NCBI RefSeq assembly: GCF_001043175.1
Contig: NZ_CP011494.1
Span: 3,934,598-3,998,597, forward strand
Direction of reading: 5' to 3'
DNA: 64,000 bases
DNA from: Marinobacter psychrophilus
Lineage (GTDB): Bacteria; Pseudomonadota; Gammaproteobacteria; Pseudomonadales; Oleiphilaceae
In this document: positions 1 through 9,305 of the stretch, in pieces
Numbering within the stretch: position 1 is the first letter of the stretch
Layout: every line of letters begins with the position of its first letter
Translations under genes and position numbers: made by a program
The notes under the pieces: generated by a model
Seen by the model: the letters and a program-made list of their open reading frames with translations, nothing else
Told to the model about the DNA's origin: nothing
Databases searched by the model: none

Positions 1-1276
1 GGATGGCTTCGTGGTAACTGTGTTTTTCAAACAGCTTGATCAGTCGGTTAACGCCTTCCGCCAGCTGCGGGATGGGAAAGGTCACGTCTTCAATAATCAC
101 CGTGGTGCCCGTGGGGCGCACGGCGCCGACAGCCGGGAATGTGCCTTTGCGGATGGCCCACAGCTGGCCAGACAAGGTGGCGTCTTCGGTGAAATCGACC
201 TGTTGTTCCACGTGGAACGGCGCCAGCACCGCGCGAATCTGCTCTATCTGTTCGTGCAGCAGCCACTGGCTAGCGGCACGGGTTTCAATCAGTAAGGCAC
301 AGGCATCGTCTGACAGAGCTTTTACCCAGGCTGGCAAGCCGGGTTGGTCTTCCACCGATCGTATGCTGCGTCGGTCGAGTAATTCGACCGCATCCACCGG
401 CTGCGGCTTCAACAGCGGCACGGCGCGGCAGCAGTCTTCAACATTGCCGAACACCACCAGAGTGGTGGCTTTGTGCGGGTATTCGGGCACGGTGTTGTAA
501 GTGACGGAACTGATGAAGCCCAGGGTGCCTTCAGAGCCCACCATCAGGTGGGTCAGAATATCCAGCGGATCGTCAAAATCCACCAGTGCGTTCAGCGACA
601 GGCCGGTGGTGTTTTTCATTCGATATTTGTGACGGATTCGGTCCGCCAGCGGGCTGTTGGCGCGGGTGTCCCGGCCTAATTGCGCCAGCTGTTCCAGCAG
701 TTCGCTGTGGCGACGGCTGAAGGCGGCTACACTGGCGGGGTCTTCGCTGTCTAACACCTCGCCATCTGCCAGCACCAGGCGCATGGCGTTCAGGGTTTTA
801 TAGCTGTTTTGTGCGGTTCCGCAGCACATGCCGCTGGCGTTGTTGGCAACAATACCGCCGATTTTGCAGGCATTAATAGACGCTGGATCTGGCCCGATTT
901 TGCGCCCCAGAGGCGCCAGAACGGCGTTAGCTTGGGCGCCAATCACACCCGGTTGCAGGCGAATACGGGCACCGTTATCCAGAATATCCCGACGGCTCCA
1001 GCCATCGCCCAGCACAATCAGCAACGAATCACTGATGGCCTGGCCCGACAAGCTGGTACCGGCGGCACGAAAGGTAACCGGTACTCGGTGCTTACCCGCC
1101 AATTGCAGCAGCGCGACGACCTCGTGTTCGGCGTTTACCCGCACCACCAGCTTGGGAATCAAGCGGTAGAAGCTGGCGTCGGTGCCGAACGCCAGCGTTG
1201 ACAGCGGATCGTCAAAACGACGCTGTTCGGGAATCAGTTGATTCACGGCACTCACAAAATCGGCGGGCAAACTCAT
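1..1276 (-). CDS. dld: FAD/Fe-S D-lactate dehydrogenase (Dld-II type), 5' part
   Basis: The reading frame runs off the left edge, so only about the first 425 residues are present. The start is the ATG whose complement lies at 1274-1276. The translation has the PCMH-type FAD-binding signature (FRAAGTSLSGQA, then GRKIGPDPASINACKIGG and NNASGM) and further on PTGTTVIIEDVTFP, all typical of the large soluble Dld-II enzymes that carry an iron-sulfur C-terminal half. It should oxidise D-lactate to pyruvate and pass electrons to the quinone pool. It follows lldD by 27 bp on the same strand and is probably the last gene of an lldP-lldD-dld operon. A related glycolate or 2-hydroxyglutarate oxidase is possible, but the lld context favours lactate. 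Confidence 0.87.
   Translation of the reverse strand, partial: MSLPADFVSAVNQLIPEQRRFDDPLSTLAFGTDASFYRLIPKLVVRVNAEHEVVALLQLAGKHRVPVTFRAAGTSLSGQAISDSLLIVLGDGWSRRDILDNGARIRLQPGVIGAQANAVLAPLGRKIGPDPASINACKIGGIVANNASGMCCGTAQNSYKTLNAMRLVLADGEVLDSEDPASVAAFSRRHSELLEQLAQLGRDTRANSPLADRIRHKYRMKNTTGLSLNALVDFDDPLDILTHLMVGSEGTLGFISSVTYNTVPEYPHKATTLVVFGNVEDCCRAVPLLKPQPVDAVELLDRRSIRSVEDQPGLPAWVKALSDDACALLIETRAASQWLLHEQIEQIRAVLAPFHVEQQVDFTEDATLSGQLWAIRKGTFPAVGAVRPTGTTVIIEDVTFPIPQLAEGVNRLIKLFEKHSYHEAI
204..219. other. parS: parS-like centromere site inside dld
   Basis: TGTTCCACGTGGAACG matches the chromosomal ParB-binding consensus of pseudomonads, TGTTCCACGTGGAACA, at 15 of 16 positions, and is an almost perfect palindrome around CACGTG. 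It lies within the dld coding sequence, about 44 kb from parB and about 64 kb from the origin end. Chromosomal parS sites are typically inside genes close to oriC. No second copy was noticed in the window. Confidence 0.75.
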
Positions 1277-1303
1277 AACAACTCTCTTATTATCAATAAG
1301 GGC

Positions 1304-2458
1304 CTACCGGGCCGCCTGGTTTAGTTCGCGCACCAGCAACTCAGGGCTGATGTCAGCAATGGTTCGCGCGCCGGTGAGCACCATCGCTACGCGCATTTCG
1401 CTTTCAATCAATTTCAGTAGGTTAATAACGCCCGCTTCACCATCCGCCGCCAGTGCGTAAATGTAGGCGCGCCCGATCATTGTGCAGTCGGCGCCCAGGG
1501 CCAGCATGCGCAACACATCCAGACCGGTACGAATGCCTGAATCCACCAGAATTTTCATATCGCCTTTCACTGCGTCCGCAATGGCAGGCAAGGCGCGGCA
1601 AGTAGAAGGCACACCGTCGAGTTGGCGGCCACCGTGGTTCGATACAATAATGCCATCGGCGCCAAAGCTGCGGGCATCACGGGCGTCGTCGGGGTCTAAT
1701 ATGCCTTTGATGACCATCGGGCCATCCCAGAATTCGCGAATCCATTCCAGGTCTTTCCAGCAGATGGACGGGTCAAAATTATTGCCGAGCCAGCCAATGT
1801 AGTCGCCCAGGCCGGTGGCGCTGCCGCGGTAAGCAGAAATGTTGCCCAAGTCATGGGGCTTGCCCAGCACGCCTACATCCAGCGCCCAGCGCGGATGGGT
1901 TATTGCTTGTAATATGCGGCGTGGCGCCGCGTAGGGCCCACTCATGCCGGAGTGGGCATCGCGGTAGCGGGCGCCAGGTACTGGCATGTCTACAGTAAAC
2001 ACTAGGGTAGTTACGCCCGCCGCTTTGGCTCGCTCCAGCGCGTTGCGCATAAAACCACGGTCTTTCAACACGTACAGCTGAAACCACATAGGCCGGCTGA
2101 TGACGGGGGCCACTTCTTCAATCGGGCACACCGACACAGTCGACATGGTAAACGGCACGCCCTGGTTATCAGCGGCGCGGGCGGCCTGCACTTCACCGCG
2201 ACGGGCGAACATGCCGGTCAAACCTACCGGCGACAGAGCTACCGGCATTGACAGGGTTTCGTCAAACAGCTCGGTGGTCAGGTCCAGCTGGGTCATGTCA
2301 TTCAATACCCGTTGGCGAAGGGCAATGTCTGACAGGTCTTCCACGTTGCGTTTAAGCGTGTGCTCGTTGTATGAGCCGCCGTCGATGTAATGAAACAAAA
2401 AAGGTGGAAGCCGACGTTTGGCCGCAGCGCGGTAATCGGTAGATGCAGAAATAATCAT
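1304..2458 (-). CDS. lldD: L-lactate dehydrogenase (quinone), FMN-dependent
   Basis: A 384-residue protein of the FMN-dependent alpha-hydroxy-acid dehydrogenase family, oxidising L-lactate to pyruvate at the inner face of the membrane and reducing quinone. It begins [18 protein letters not shown], the usual LldD start. An in-frame ATG 45 bp upstream is less likely because AGGA lies just before the chosen one. The active-site motif [10 protein letters not shown] places the catalytic histidine at about residue 275. Length and order match LldD throughout. It lies between lldP (103 bp upstream) and dld-II. Confidence 0.95.
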   Translation of the reverse strand: MIISASTDYRAAAKRRLPPFLFHYIDGGSYNEHTLKRNVEDLSDIALRQRVLNDMTQLDLTTELFDETLSMPVALSPVGLTGMFARRGEVQAARAADNQGVPFTMSTVSVCPIEEVAPVISRPMWFQLYVLKDRGFMRNALERAKAAGVTTLVFTVDMPVPGARYRDAHSGMSGPYAAPRRILQAITHPRWALDVGVLGKPHDLGNISAYRGSATGLGDYIGWLGNNFDPSICWKDLEWIREFWDGPMVIKGILDPDDARDARSFGADGIIVSNHGGRQLDGVPSTCRALPAIADAVKGDMKILVDSGIRTGLDVLRMLALGADCTMIGRAYIYALAADGEAGVINLLKLIESEMRVAMVLTGARTIADISPELLVRELNQAAR

Positions 2459-2561
2459 CAGGCATGTCCTGTTCAGGTTGCAGGATGTGCGCCCCGCAAG
2501 CACGGAGCGCCTTCAATGCAATGTTCTAGAGCCCTCAGCTAACTAAATAGCCCTGAGCTGG

Positions 2562-4256
2562 TTAAAGAGCCATTAACGGGTCTGTAAAGTCCAACACATA
2601 GGCCGCAATTAAGGCAATTATGCCTGTCATCAGCACGTAATACAGCGTTGGCCATACCGTGCGGCGCAACGTTGCACCCTCGCGGCCAAGCAGCCCCACC
2701 GTCGCCGACGCCGCCACCACGTTGTGAATGGCCACCATATTACCGGCCGCTGCACCAATCGCTTGAATCGACACCATTAACGCGGTCGACAAACCAAGGT
2801 TGGTGGCAACACCAAACTGGAACTGGCTGAACATCATATTGGAAACCGTGTTGGAACCTGCCAGGAACGCACCCAAAGCACCAATGCTCGGCGCGACCAG
2901 TGGGTAAATACCGCCTACCGTGTCGGCCACATAGCGGGCCATCAAAATCGGCATGCTGGGCAGATCCGCAGCGTTAACGCCAGAGTTGATCAAAATACGC
3001 ACCATAGGCACCGTGAACAGCAGCACAAAGCCCGCGCTGAGCAACACACCGCCAGACTCTTTCACCGCTTGGCTCAGCTCTTTAACCTTCATACGATGCA
3101 GGAAGAATGTCGCCAGCACCACCATCACCAGAATACCACCCGGCAAGTAAAGCGGCTGAATACCCGCGCCAATATCGGCTTCGCCCAGCAGATTACCGAA
3201 GCTGACAGACACCGACTTGAACAGCGCGGTTACCTCCGGGAACACCCGGCTGACGACCAGCAACACCGCCACCAGCAAATATGGGCTCCAGGCGCGAAAG
3301 CTGCTCATAGGCCTGTCGGTCAGCTCCTCCAATTTCATTTCGATACTGCCCAACCACTCTTGTGGCCAATCTTTACGGTCAGCGAAGTCCCAGGTGGTTT
3401 TCGGTATTAAAAAGCCCTTGCGCGCTGCGGTGGTGACGATGGCCAGGCCGACCAAACCGCCCATCAGCGCTGGAAATTCAGGCCCCAGGAAAATACCGGT
3501 CAGCACGTAAGGTATGGTGACCGATACGCCGGCAAACAGGGCAAAGGGCAGCACTTCAAACACCGCACGCCAGCTTTTGTCCTTGCCGAAAAAGCGCACC
3601 AGCATGAGCACCATAATCATCGGCATAAACGTGCCAACAATCGCGTGAATAGAGGCTACCTGGGTGGTAATCAGCTGAAGGTAAGCGTCCCAACTGGAGC
3701 CATTAGCTACCAGCTGGGCACCAATGGTCGCGGTATCAAGCCCGGTATTCACGCCAACAATAATAGGCGTGCCCACAGCGCCGAATGACACCGGTGTGCT
3801 CTGTACCAGCATGCCCATCAATACCGCCGCCATGGCCGGAAAACCAATGGCCACCAACAACGGCGCCGCGATGGCTGCCGGTGTACCGAAGCCAGACGCA
3901 CCTTCAATGAAGCAACCGAACAACCAGGCAATGATAATGGCCTGAACCCGGCGGTCTGGACTGATGGTGGTAAAACCGGCGCGAATAACCATGATAGCGC
4001 CGGAGTGTTTGAGGGTATTCAGCAGCAAGATCGCGCCAAAAATAATCCACAGCAGCCCCAGCGTAATAACCAGACCCTGCAGGGAAGAGGCCAGCACCCG
4101 GTTAAGAGACATGTCCCAGGCGAACAGGGCAATACCAGCACTGGCCAGATACACCAGCGGCATGGCCTGGCGAGCCGGCCAGCGTAGGCCGATCAGCAAA
4201 ATGCCGGCCAGCAGAATGGGAACAAAGGCAAAAAAGGCAAATAAACCCGTCGACAT
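2562..4256 (-). CDS. lldP: L-lactate permease
   Basis: A 564-residue multispanning protein of the LctP family, importing lactate (and probably glycolate) by proton symport. The start at 4256 ([18 protein letters not shown]) has a GGAG ribosome site 9-10 bases upstream; the ORF extends 18 codons further into the operator region, which is implausible. Family hallmarks include the [19 protein letters not shown] stretch near residue 115 and the C-terminal [13 protein letters not shown] region. It is the first gene of the lactate operon and faces lldR across a 206-bp control region. Confidence 0.95.
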   Translation of the reverse strand: MSTGLFAFFAFVPILLAGILLIGLRWPARQAMPLVYLASAGIALFAWDMSLNRVLASSLQGLVITLGLLWIIFGAILLLNTLKHSGAIMVIRAGFTTISPDRRVQAIIIAWLFGCFIEGASGFGTPAAIAAPLLVAIGFPAMAAVLMGMLVQSTPVSFGAVGTPIIVGVNTGLDTATIGAQLVANGSSWDAYLQLITTQVASIHAIVGTFMPMIMVLMLVRFFGKDKSWRAVFEVLPFALFAGVSVTIPYVLTGIFLGPEFPALMGGLVGLAIVTTAARKGFLIPKTTWDFADRKDWPQEWLGSIEMKLEELTDRPMSSFRAWSPYLLVAVLLVVSRVFPEVTALFKSVSVSFGNLLGEADIGAGIQPLYLPGGILVMVVLATFFLHRMKVKELSQAVKESGGVLLSAGFVLLFTVPMVRILINSGVNAADLPSMPILMARYVADTVGGIYPLVAPSIGALGAFLAGSNTVSNMMFSQFQFGVATNLGLSTALMVSIQAIGAAAGNMVAIHNVVAASATVGLLGREGATLRRTVWPTLYYVLMTGIIALIAAYVLDFTDPLMAL

Positions 4257-4295
4257 CAAAGAGCTCCTATACTTGTTATTAGCTAGATCTCTTAT

Positions 4296-4312
4296 AATTG
4301 GTAATACCAATT
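4296..4312. promoter_or_regulatory. Palindromic LldR/FadR-family operator
   Basis: AATTGGT-AAT-ACCAATT is a perfect 7-3-7 palindrome between the divergent lldP and lldR genes, 40 bp upstream of the lldP start. It has the form TTGGT-N3-ACCAA used by FadR-subfamily GntR regulators such as PdhR and LldR. Its position fits repression of lldP-lldD-dld relieved by lactate. The promoter elements around it are not clear enough to place. Confidence 0.8.
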
Positions 4313-4462
4313 TACAATCTAGTGCCGACAGGTTAAAAAAACATCAGGCCCAGTGTCAAACGAAATTTAATAGACATTAGTATACGTAGTCGTACGGGGG
4401 TATTGATGGAGACGGCAAAACCTTGTTAAGTTTAGGAATTGGTCTTACCAAAGGTGTCAAAG

Positions 4463-5254
4463 ATGGAATTGCCACAGATTCGCCAACGCCGGCTATCTGA
4501 CACGATTATGGATCGGCTGGAAAGCATGATTCTGGAAGGCGCCCTGAAGCCCGGCGAACGGCTGCCCGCAGAGCGCGCTCTGGCCGAACAGTTTGGGGTT
4601 TCACGGCCGTCACTGCGAGAAGCGGTGCAGAAGCTGGTGGCCAAAGGGCTGCTGGTCAGCCGTCAAGGCGGTGGAAATTACGTCACCGACAAGCTGGGGT
4701 CTAGTTTTAGTGACCCATTACTGGCGCTGCTGGAAAGCCACCCAGAAGCCCACCAGGATTTGCTGGAATTCCGCCACACCCTGGAAGCAGATTGCGCCTA
4801 CTACGCCGCCTTGCGCGCCACCGAAGTAGATCGCAAACACTTGCAGGCCGCTTTTGATGAACTTCAGGCCTGTTACAGCGATAGCACCCACACCCAAGAG
4901 GCTCGCTCCAAAGAAGGCGTTACTGACGCGCGCTTTCACATGGCTATTGCCGAGGCCAGCCACAACATGGTGTTACTGCACACCATGCGCGGCCTGTTTG
5001 ACCTGCTCAAACGCAACGTGGTGACGAACATTGGCGGCATGTACGAGCTGCGCGGCGAAACCCGTGAGCGCCTGGTGAACCAGCATAGCGAGCTGTTTCG
5101 GGCCATTATGGAAGCACGGCCAAACGACGCCCGGCGCAACGCAAGCGAACACATCAGCTACGTGCAAGAAGTGTTGACGAACAATCGCGAAGCAGAGGTG
5201 CGCACAGCGCGCGCAGAGCGTTATCGGTTTCTAGAAAACTTCGACAAACACTAG
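4463..5254 (+). CDS. lldR: GntR/FadR-family lactate-responsive regulator
   Basis: A 263-residue regulator with an N-terminal winged helix (about residues 7-75; LESMILEGALKPGERLPAERALAEQ) and an all-helical FCD effector domain (about 90-240). FCD metal-ligand type residues are visible (D and H in DARFHMAIAEASHN, and a later H in NQHSELFRAI). The start at 4463 (MELPQIRQRRL) is chosen for homology; a TTG at 4439 after AGGA is an alternative giving 8 more residues. It is divergent from lldP and presumably binds the palindrome at 4296-4312. Confidence 0.9.
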   Translation: MELPQIRQRRLSDTIMDRLESMILEGALKPGERLPAERALAEQFGVSRPSLREAVQKLVAKGLLVSRQGGGNYVTDKLGSSFSDPLLALLESHPEAHQDLLEFRHTLEADCAYYAALRATEVDRKHLQAAFDELQACYSDSTHTQEARSKEGVTDARFHMAIAEASHNMVLLHTMRGLFDLLKRNVVTNIGGMYELRGETRERLVNQHSELFRAIMEARPNDARRNASEHISYVQEVLTNNREAEVRTARAERYRFLENFDKH

Positions 5255-5405
5255 TTGCAGCTCAAGGCTCGGCAACCCAGTGTTATGATCAGCGAGAAAA
5301 GGCGGGCCCTAAACGCAAAGTTGGCTGTTGCGCTTGTTCTTATCCAGCCATACTGAAACAATCGCGGGCACCAATTTCTATCACCCCCTATCATTATGGC
5401 CAACC

Positions 5406-5648
5406 ATGCAACTATTAGTTCGTAATCTCGCCCGCACCACAACCGAACAGGAAATCCGCGAGCTGTTTGAGGCACACGGCACCGTGACCGAATGCACTCT
5501 GGTTCTGGACAAAGAAACCGGCAAATCAAAAGGGTTTGGTTTCGTTGAGATGCCCGACGCAAAACAGGCAAAGCTGGCCAGGGCAAAGTTGCACGAAACG
5601 CGTGTCGGCAGCAACAAAATACGGGTAAAAACGGCTCAAGAAAAATAA
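5406..5648 (+). CDS. Small RNA-recognition-motif protein
   Basis: An 80-residue protein consisting of a single RRM fold: RNP2 as LLVRNL at residues 3-8 and RNP1 as KGFGFVEM near residue 41, followed by a basic tail. Such stand-alone RRM proteins in cyanobacteria and proteobacteria bind single-stranded RNA, often in cold adaptation; the target here cannot be read from sequence. The start at MQLLVRN places RNP2 where the family has it; the ORF extends 26 codons upstream without homology. It is convergent with the monooxygenase at 5686. Confidence 0.85.
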   Translation: MQLLVRNLARTTTEQEIRELFEAHGTVTECTLVLDKETGKSKGFGFVEMPDAKQAKLARAKLHETRVGSNKIRVKTAQEK

Positions 5649-5685
5649 CAAACCAAGGTTTTCTGGCCCGAGTTTTAAAGCCCGG

Positions 5686-6684
5686 CTAACTCTTGAGAGC
5701 TGCCAGAATCTCAAACGAACGCAAGCGATCTTGCTGGTTGTAAAGATCGCAGGTGAACAGAAGCTCGTCCGCCTGGGTATGCTGCAAAAGCGTTTGCAGT
5801 TTCTGTTTGACGGTGTCGCCACTGCCAATCATCGCCAGGCCCAAGAAATCTCGCACAGTTTGCTCTTCCTGGGAATGCCACAGGCCATCCATACTCGCCA
5901 CTGGTGGGCGCATCTTCAGGCTCTGACCACGGATTAACGACAATATGCGTTGATAGGTGGTGGTGGCCAACAACTCGGCTTGCTCATCGGTGTCTGCTGC
6001 AACCAAAGGCACACCCAGCATCACATAGGGCTTGTCCAGAAATTCCGACGGCTGAAACTGGCTGCGGTATAGTTCTATAGCCTGCATCATCATGCGCGGC
6101 GCAAAGTGCGACGCAAAGGCGTAAGGCAAACCCTTTTTTGCCGCCAGTTGTGCGCTGAACAAGCTGGATCCTAACAACCAGATTGGCACATTGCTGTTCA
6201 CACCCGGCATAGCGACAACTTTTTGGCCTGGCTGCCGCGGCCCTAGAAATGCCTGCAGTTCTTCCACGTCCGCAGGAAAATCATCCACACTTCCGCTCAG
6301 GTGTTTGCGCAAAGCGCGGGATGTAAGTGGGTCCGTGCCTGGCGCACGGCCTAAGCCCAGGTCAATACGGCCCGGGTAAAGCGCTTCCAGAGTGCCGAAC
6401 TGTTCGGCGATCACGATGGGCGCGTGGTTTGGCAGCATAACGCCCCCAGCCCCCACGCGAATTTTCTGCGTACCCGCCGCCAGATAACCAACCACAACCG
6501 CGGTGGCGGAGCTGACAATGGCGTCCATATTGTGGTGTTCGGCCACCCAGTAACGGTTAAAGCCTAACTGTTCCACATGTTTAGCCAGCGTCAGTGAGCG
6601 CTGCAAAGCCGGCGCGGCGCCTTCATCGTTGTCTTTTGTGGAGGCTAAATCCAATACTGAAAACGCCACGTCGTTTATGTTCAT
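5686..6684 (-). CDS. LLM-class flavin-dependent oxidoreductase
   Basis: A 332-residue luciferase-like TIM-barrel protein of the MsnO8/YhbW type. Visible features are the N-terminal FSVLDLA segment, YWVAEHHNMDAI, and GRIDLGLGRAPGTDP, all characteristic of the subgroup that lacks bacterial luciferase activity. It should use FMNH2 and oxygen on an unknown substrate. The start at 6684 has GGGGGA 5-6 bases upstream, while the upstream ATG at 6702 has none. It is a single gene, not obviously tied to its neighbours. Confidence 0.85.
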   Translation of the reverse strand: MNINDVAFSVLDLASTKDNDEGAAPALQRSLTLAKHVEQLGFNRYWVAEHHNMDAIVSSATAVVVGYLAAGTQKIRVGAGGVMLPNHAPIVIAEQFGTLEALYPGRIDLGLGRAPGTDPLTSRALRKHLSGSVDDFPADVEELQAFLGPRQPGQKVVAMPGVNSNVPIWLLGSSLFSAQLAAKKGLPYAFASHFAPRMMMQAIELYRSQFQPSEFLDKPYVMLGVPLVAADTDEQAELLATTTYQRILSLIRGQSLKMRPPVASMDGLWHSQEEQTVRDFLGLAMIGSGDTVKQKLQTLLQHTQADELLFTCDLYNQQDRLRSFEILAALKS

Positions 6685-6801
6685 TGCCAATCCCCCCTTC
6701 ACTTCATGCTGTCACGATTTGAATAGCTCGCGTACTAGTAGCTTTTCATCACGATAACACATTGATACCGACGCAGACGTTGGGGATTGCCTACGGGGCA
6801 C

Positions 6802-8388
6802 TCACAACCCGGCGACGCAACCATCACTTCGGGGATCGGCTGCGCCTTCTATCACGCCGTCCGGCCTCAACACTAATGCGCCGGCATGGCCCATGGTATC
6901 GCTGAAGGCTTCATTTAGTGGCTCAACGACATGCCCTGCTGCTTTAAGTTCGTCTACCAGCCCCGGTGCGATCCTGCTTTCCAGTTTCAGTGTGGTGCTG
7001 GTGTCGCCCCAGGTGCGGCCAAGCAACCATCGCGGAGCGGTCACGGCTTGCTGCAAACCCTGATTGAACAGAGCATAGCGGCTGAACACCATGGCCTGGG
7101 TCTGAGGCTGGCCCTCACCGCCCATGGTGCCGTAACTCATCACCCGTCCATCATCAAAATGCGCAAGGGCCGGGTTCAGGGTATGGAAAGGTTTACGGCC
7201 GGGCTCCAACGCCTGCAACGCGCCGGGTTTCAGGGAGAAACTGATGCCCCTGTTCTGCCAGTTTATGCCGGTGTCTTTCAGCACCACGCCAGAGCCAAAC
7301 TCCCAATAGATACTTTGTATAAAGCTGACAGCACGGCCCGCGTTATCGATACACCCCATCCAGATGGTGTCGCCCGGGCTGGCAGGATCGGGCCATGGCA
7401 TCGCCTTGGCGGGATCAATGTCTGCAGCCATGGCTGCCAGTTTCTCCGGGGACAGATAATCTGACGGCACTCCCGGCAATCTGTCCGGGTCTGTTACCAA
7501 ACGGTCGCGCACGCGGAACGCCTGTTTGGTGGCTTCAACCAGGCCGTGAATATAGTCAAAACCTTCCGCTTCTTTTACGCCCAAACGATCGAAGATACCC
7601 AGAATCATTAATGATGCCAGCCCTTGAGTCGGTGGTGGCAGGTTGAAAATTCGGGCACCCCGCACCTTTACCTGCAGCGGCGACACCAGCATGGCCCGAC
7701 AAGATGCCAGGTCTGCGGTGGTTAACGGGCTGCCCAGGCGCGACAGCTCATCACCCATGGCTTTACCAAGTTCACCTCTGTAAAAATCGTCCAGTCCGGC
7801 CCGGGCCAGTTGCTCAAGAGTGTTCGCCAGAGCCCCCTGTTTCATCAGTGACCCCGGCTGTGGCACCTTGCCACCGGGCATAAAGGTTTCAAAGAACCCA
7901 GGCGCGTCGCTCATCTGATGACTTTTTGCAGCTGTCAGTGCAGCCTGGCTTTCGGTGACAACAATGCCTCGGGTTGCCTGGTCGATGGCCGGTGCTAACA
8001 ACCGTGTCAGCGGCATTGGTTTACCCCAACCACCGGCAATGGCCAGTGCCTCCTGCCAGCCGGCGACCGTGCCAGCGCTGGTCAGTGCGGCAAGCGGGCC
8101 ACGGGAAGGTATTGCCTCGTAGCCTTGGTAAAACCCGCGGGTTGCTGCGCCCGCTGCACGACCGCAGGCGTCAATAGCCACCGGCGCCTTACCGGGCTCG
8201 TGGATCAGCCAGAAGCCATCACCGCCGATAGAGTTCATATGAGGGTAGACCGTTGCAATAGACGCCGCCGCGGCCACCATCGCCTCTACCGCATTGCCAC
8301 CCTCGCGAAGCACATCACGGCCTGCATGCGCCGCCTGGTGGTGGGGTGCTACAAACATACCGTTCGCTGAATAGACGGTTTTAAGCAT
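6802..8388 (-). CDS. Gamma-glutamyltransferase-family hydrolase
   Basis: A 528-residue Ntn-hydrolase of the gamma-glutamyltransferase superfamily. The N-terminal half has HHQAAHAGRDVLREGGNAVEAM and the oxyanion region MNSIGGDGFWLIH. The predicted autocleavage and nucleophile threonine is T341 in PGDTIWMGCIDNAGRA, followed by FGSGVV and later GGEGQPQTQ. No convincing signal peptide is visible, so unlike classical periplasmic Ggt it is probably cytoplasmic. The start (MLKTVYSANGMF) follows GGAG. It ends an operon-like run after the TSUP permease (60 bp) and a TRAP transporter, so its substrate is probably an imported gamma-glutamyl or similar amide. Acylase activity is an alternative. Confidence 0.85.
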   Translation of the reverse strand: MLKTVYSANGMFVAPHHQAAHAGRDVLREGGNAVEAMVAAAASIATVYPHMNSIGGDGFWLIHEPGKAPVAIDACGRAAGAATRGFYQGYEAIPSRGPLAALTSAGTVAGWQEALAIAGGWGKPMPLTRLLAPAIDQATRGIVVTESQAALTAAKSHQMSDAPGFFETFMPGGKVPQPGSLMKQGALANTLEQLARAGLDDFYRGELGKAMGDELSRLGSPLTTADLASCRAMLVSPLQVKVRGARIFNLPPPTQGLASLMILGIFDRLGVKEAEGFDYIHGLVEATKQAFRVRDRLVTDPDRLPGVPSDYLSPEKLAAMAADIDPAKAMPWPDPASPGDTIWMGCIDNAGRAVSFIQSIYWEFGSGVVLKDTGINWQNRGISFSLKPGALQALEPGRKPFHTLNPALAHFDDGRVMSYGTMGGEGQPQTQAMVFSRYALFNQGLQQAVTAPRWLLGRTWGDTSTTLKLESRIAPGLVDELKAAGHVVEPLNEAFSDTMGHAGALVLRPDGVIEGAADPRSDGCVAGL

Positions 8389-8448
8389 GATGATTTTCTC
8401 CGGAATGCGCCACAACGTCAGTCTTGTATTGAGGGTATTGGCGGCTCA

Positions 8449-9285
8449 TCAGATTACCAATCCGTAGAACATCCGCAACGACGTGATAAACAGAAACAGC
8501 GCAAACAGCTGCTTGAGTGCAGTGGCGTTGATCGAGTGTGCTAACCGCGCGCCCACAGGCGCCATAAGCATCGTGGCCGGCACAATCAGCGCCAGGCCGA
8601 CAAGGTTGATATACCCCAGCGTGAACGGTGGCCGCGACTCAACGCCAATGCCGTTGATCAGAAAGCCGATGGCGCCCGGCACGCTGATCACAAACCCCAG
8701 CGCAGCACCCGTCCCGACCGCCGTGATCATGGGTATTCGCATGGCGCTTAGAACCGGCACGCTAAGAGTGCCACCACCTATTCCCATCAGGGTCGAAATG
8801 CCGCCGATAAACATCCCCAATACACCGGAACCGGCCGGTCCTGGCAGACCGTCACGAACACTGAAACTGTCTTTTTTGAAAGCCATGTTCAAGGCCACCA
8901 ACAATGCGATAGTGGCGAACACGGCCGTTAATACGTGGCCATCCACAAAACCAGAGACGACAGCGCCAATAAGCACACCCACGATGACACCCGGTATAAG
9001 CTTCCGGAGAACATCTGCATCCAGGCTTCCACGTTTTAAATGGGCGCGAGAGGACATAATGGAGGTCGGGATAATCGTCGCCAATGACGTGCCTACCGCC
9101 ACATGCATGCGGACAGCTTCATCAATGCCCAGAAATGTGAACAGGTGATAAAGCACCGGCACGATCACAATGCCACCACCCACACCCAGTAGCCCGGCCA
9201 TCAGGCCAGCTATAATGCCAGTGACCATCAGCGACAGCGCCAGACCCGCCAGCCAGCCAATGGAATAATCAGCAAAAAAATCCAT
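8449..9285 (-). CDS. TSUP (TauE/SafE) family permease
   Basis: A 278-residue membrane protein with about eight hydrophobic segments and the family's two glycine-rich repeats (GLLGVGGGIVIVPVLYHLF near residue 32; TLMGIGGGTLSVPVLSAM near residue 165). TSUP proteins move sulfite, sulfoacetate, taurine-derived or other organic anions. The gene lies 20 bp after dctM and 60 bp before the hydrolase gene, so it may export a by-product of the imported TRAP substrate, for example a sulfonate or sulfite. That role is inference from position. Confidence 0.85.
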   Translation of the reverse strand: MDFFADYSIGWLAGLALSLMVTGIIAGLMAGLLGVGGGIVIVPVLYHLFTFLGIDEAVRMHVAVGTSLATIIPTSIMSSRAHLKRGSLDADVLRKLIPGVIVGVLIGAVVSGFVDGHVLTAVFATIALLVALNMAFKKDSFSVRDGLPGPAGSGVLGMFIGGISTLMGIGGGTLSVPVLSAMRIPMITAVGTGAALGFVISVPGAIGFLINGIGVESRPPFTLGYINLVGLALIVPATMLMAPVGARLAHSINATALKQLFALFLFITSLRMFYGLVI

Positions 9286-9305
9286 ACTAAATTCCAGTTT
9301 GAGAA

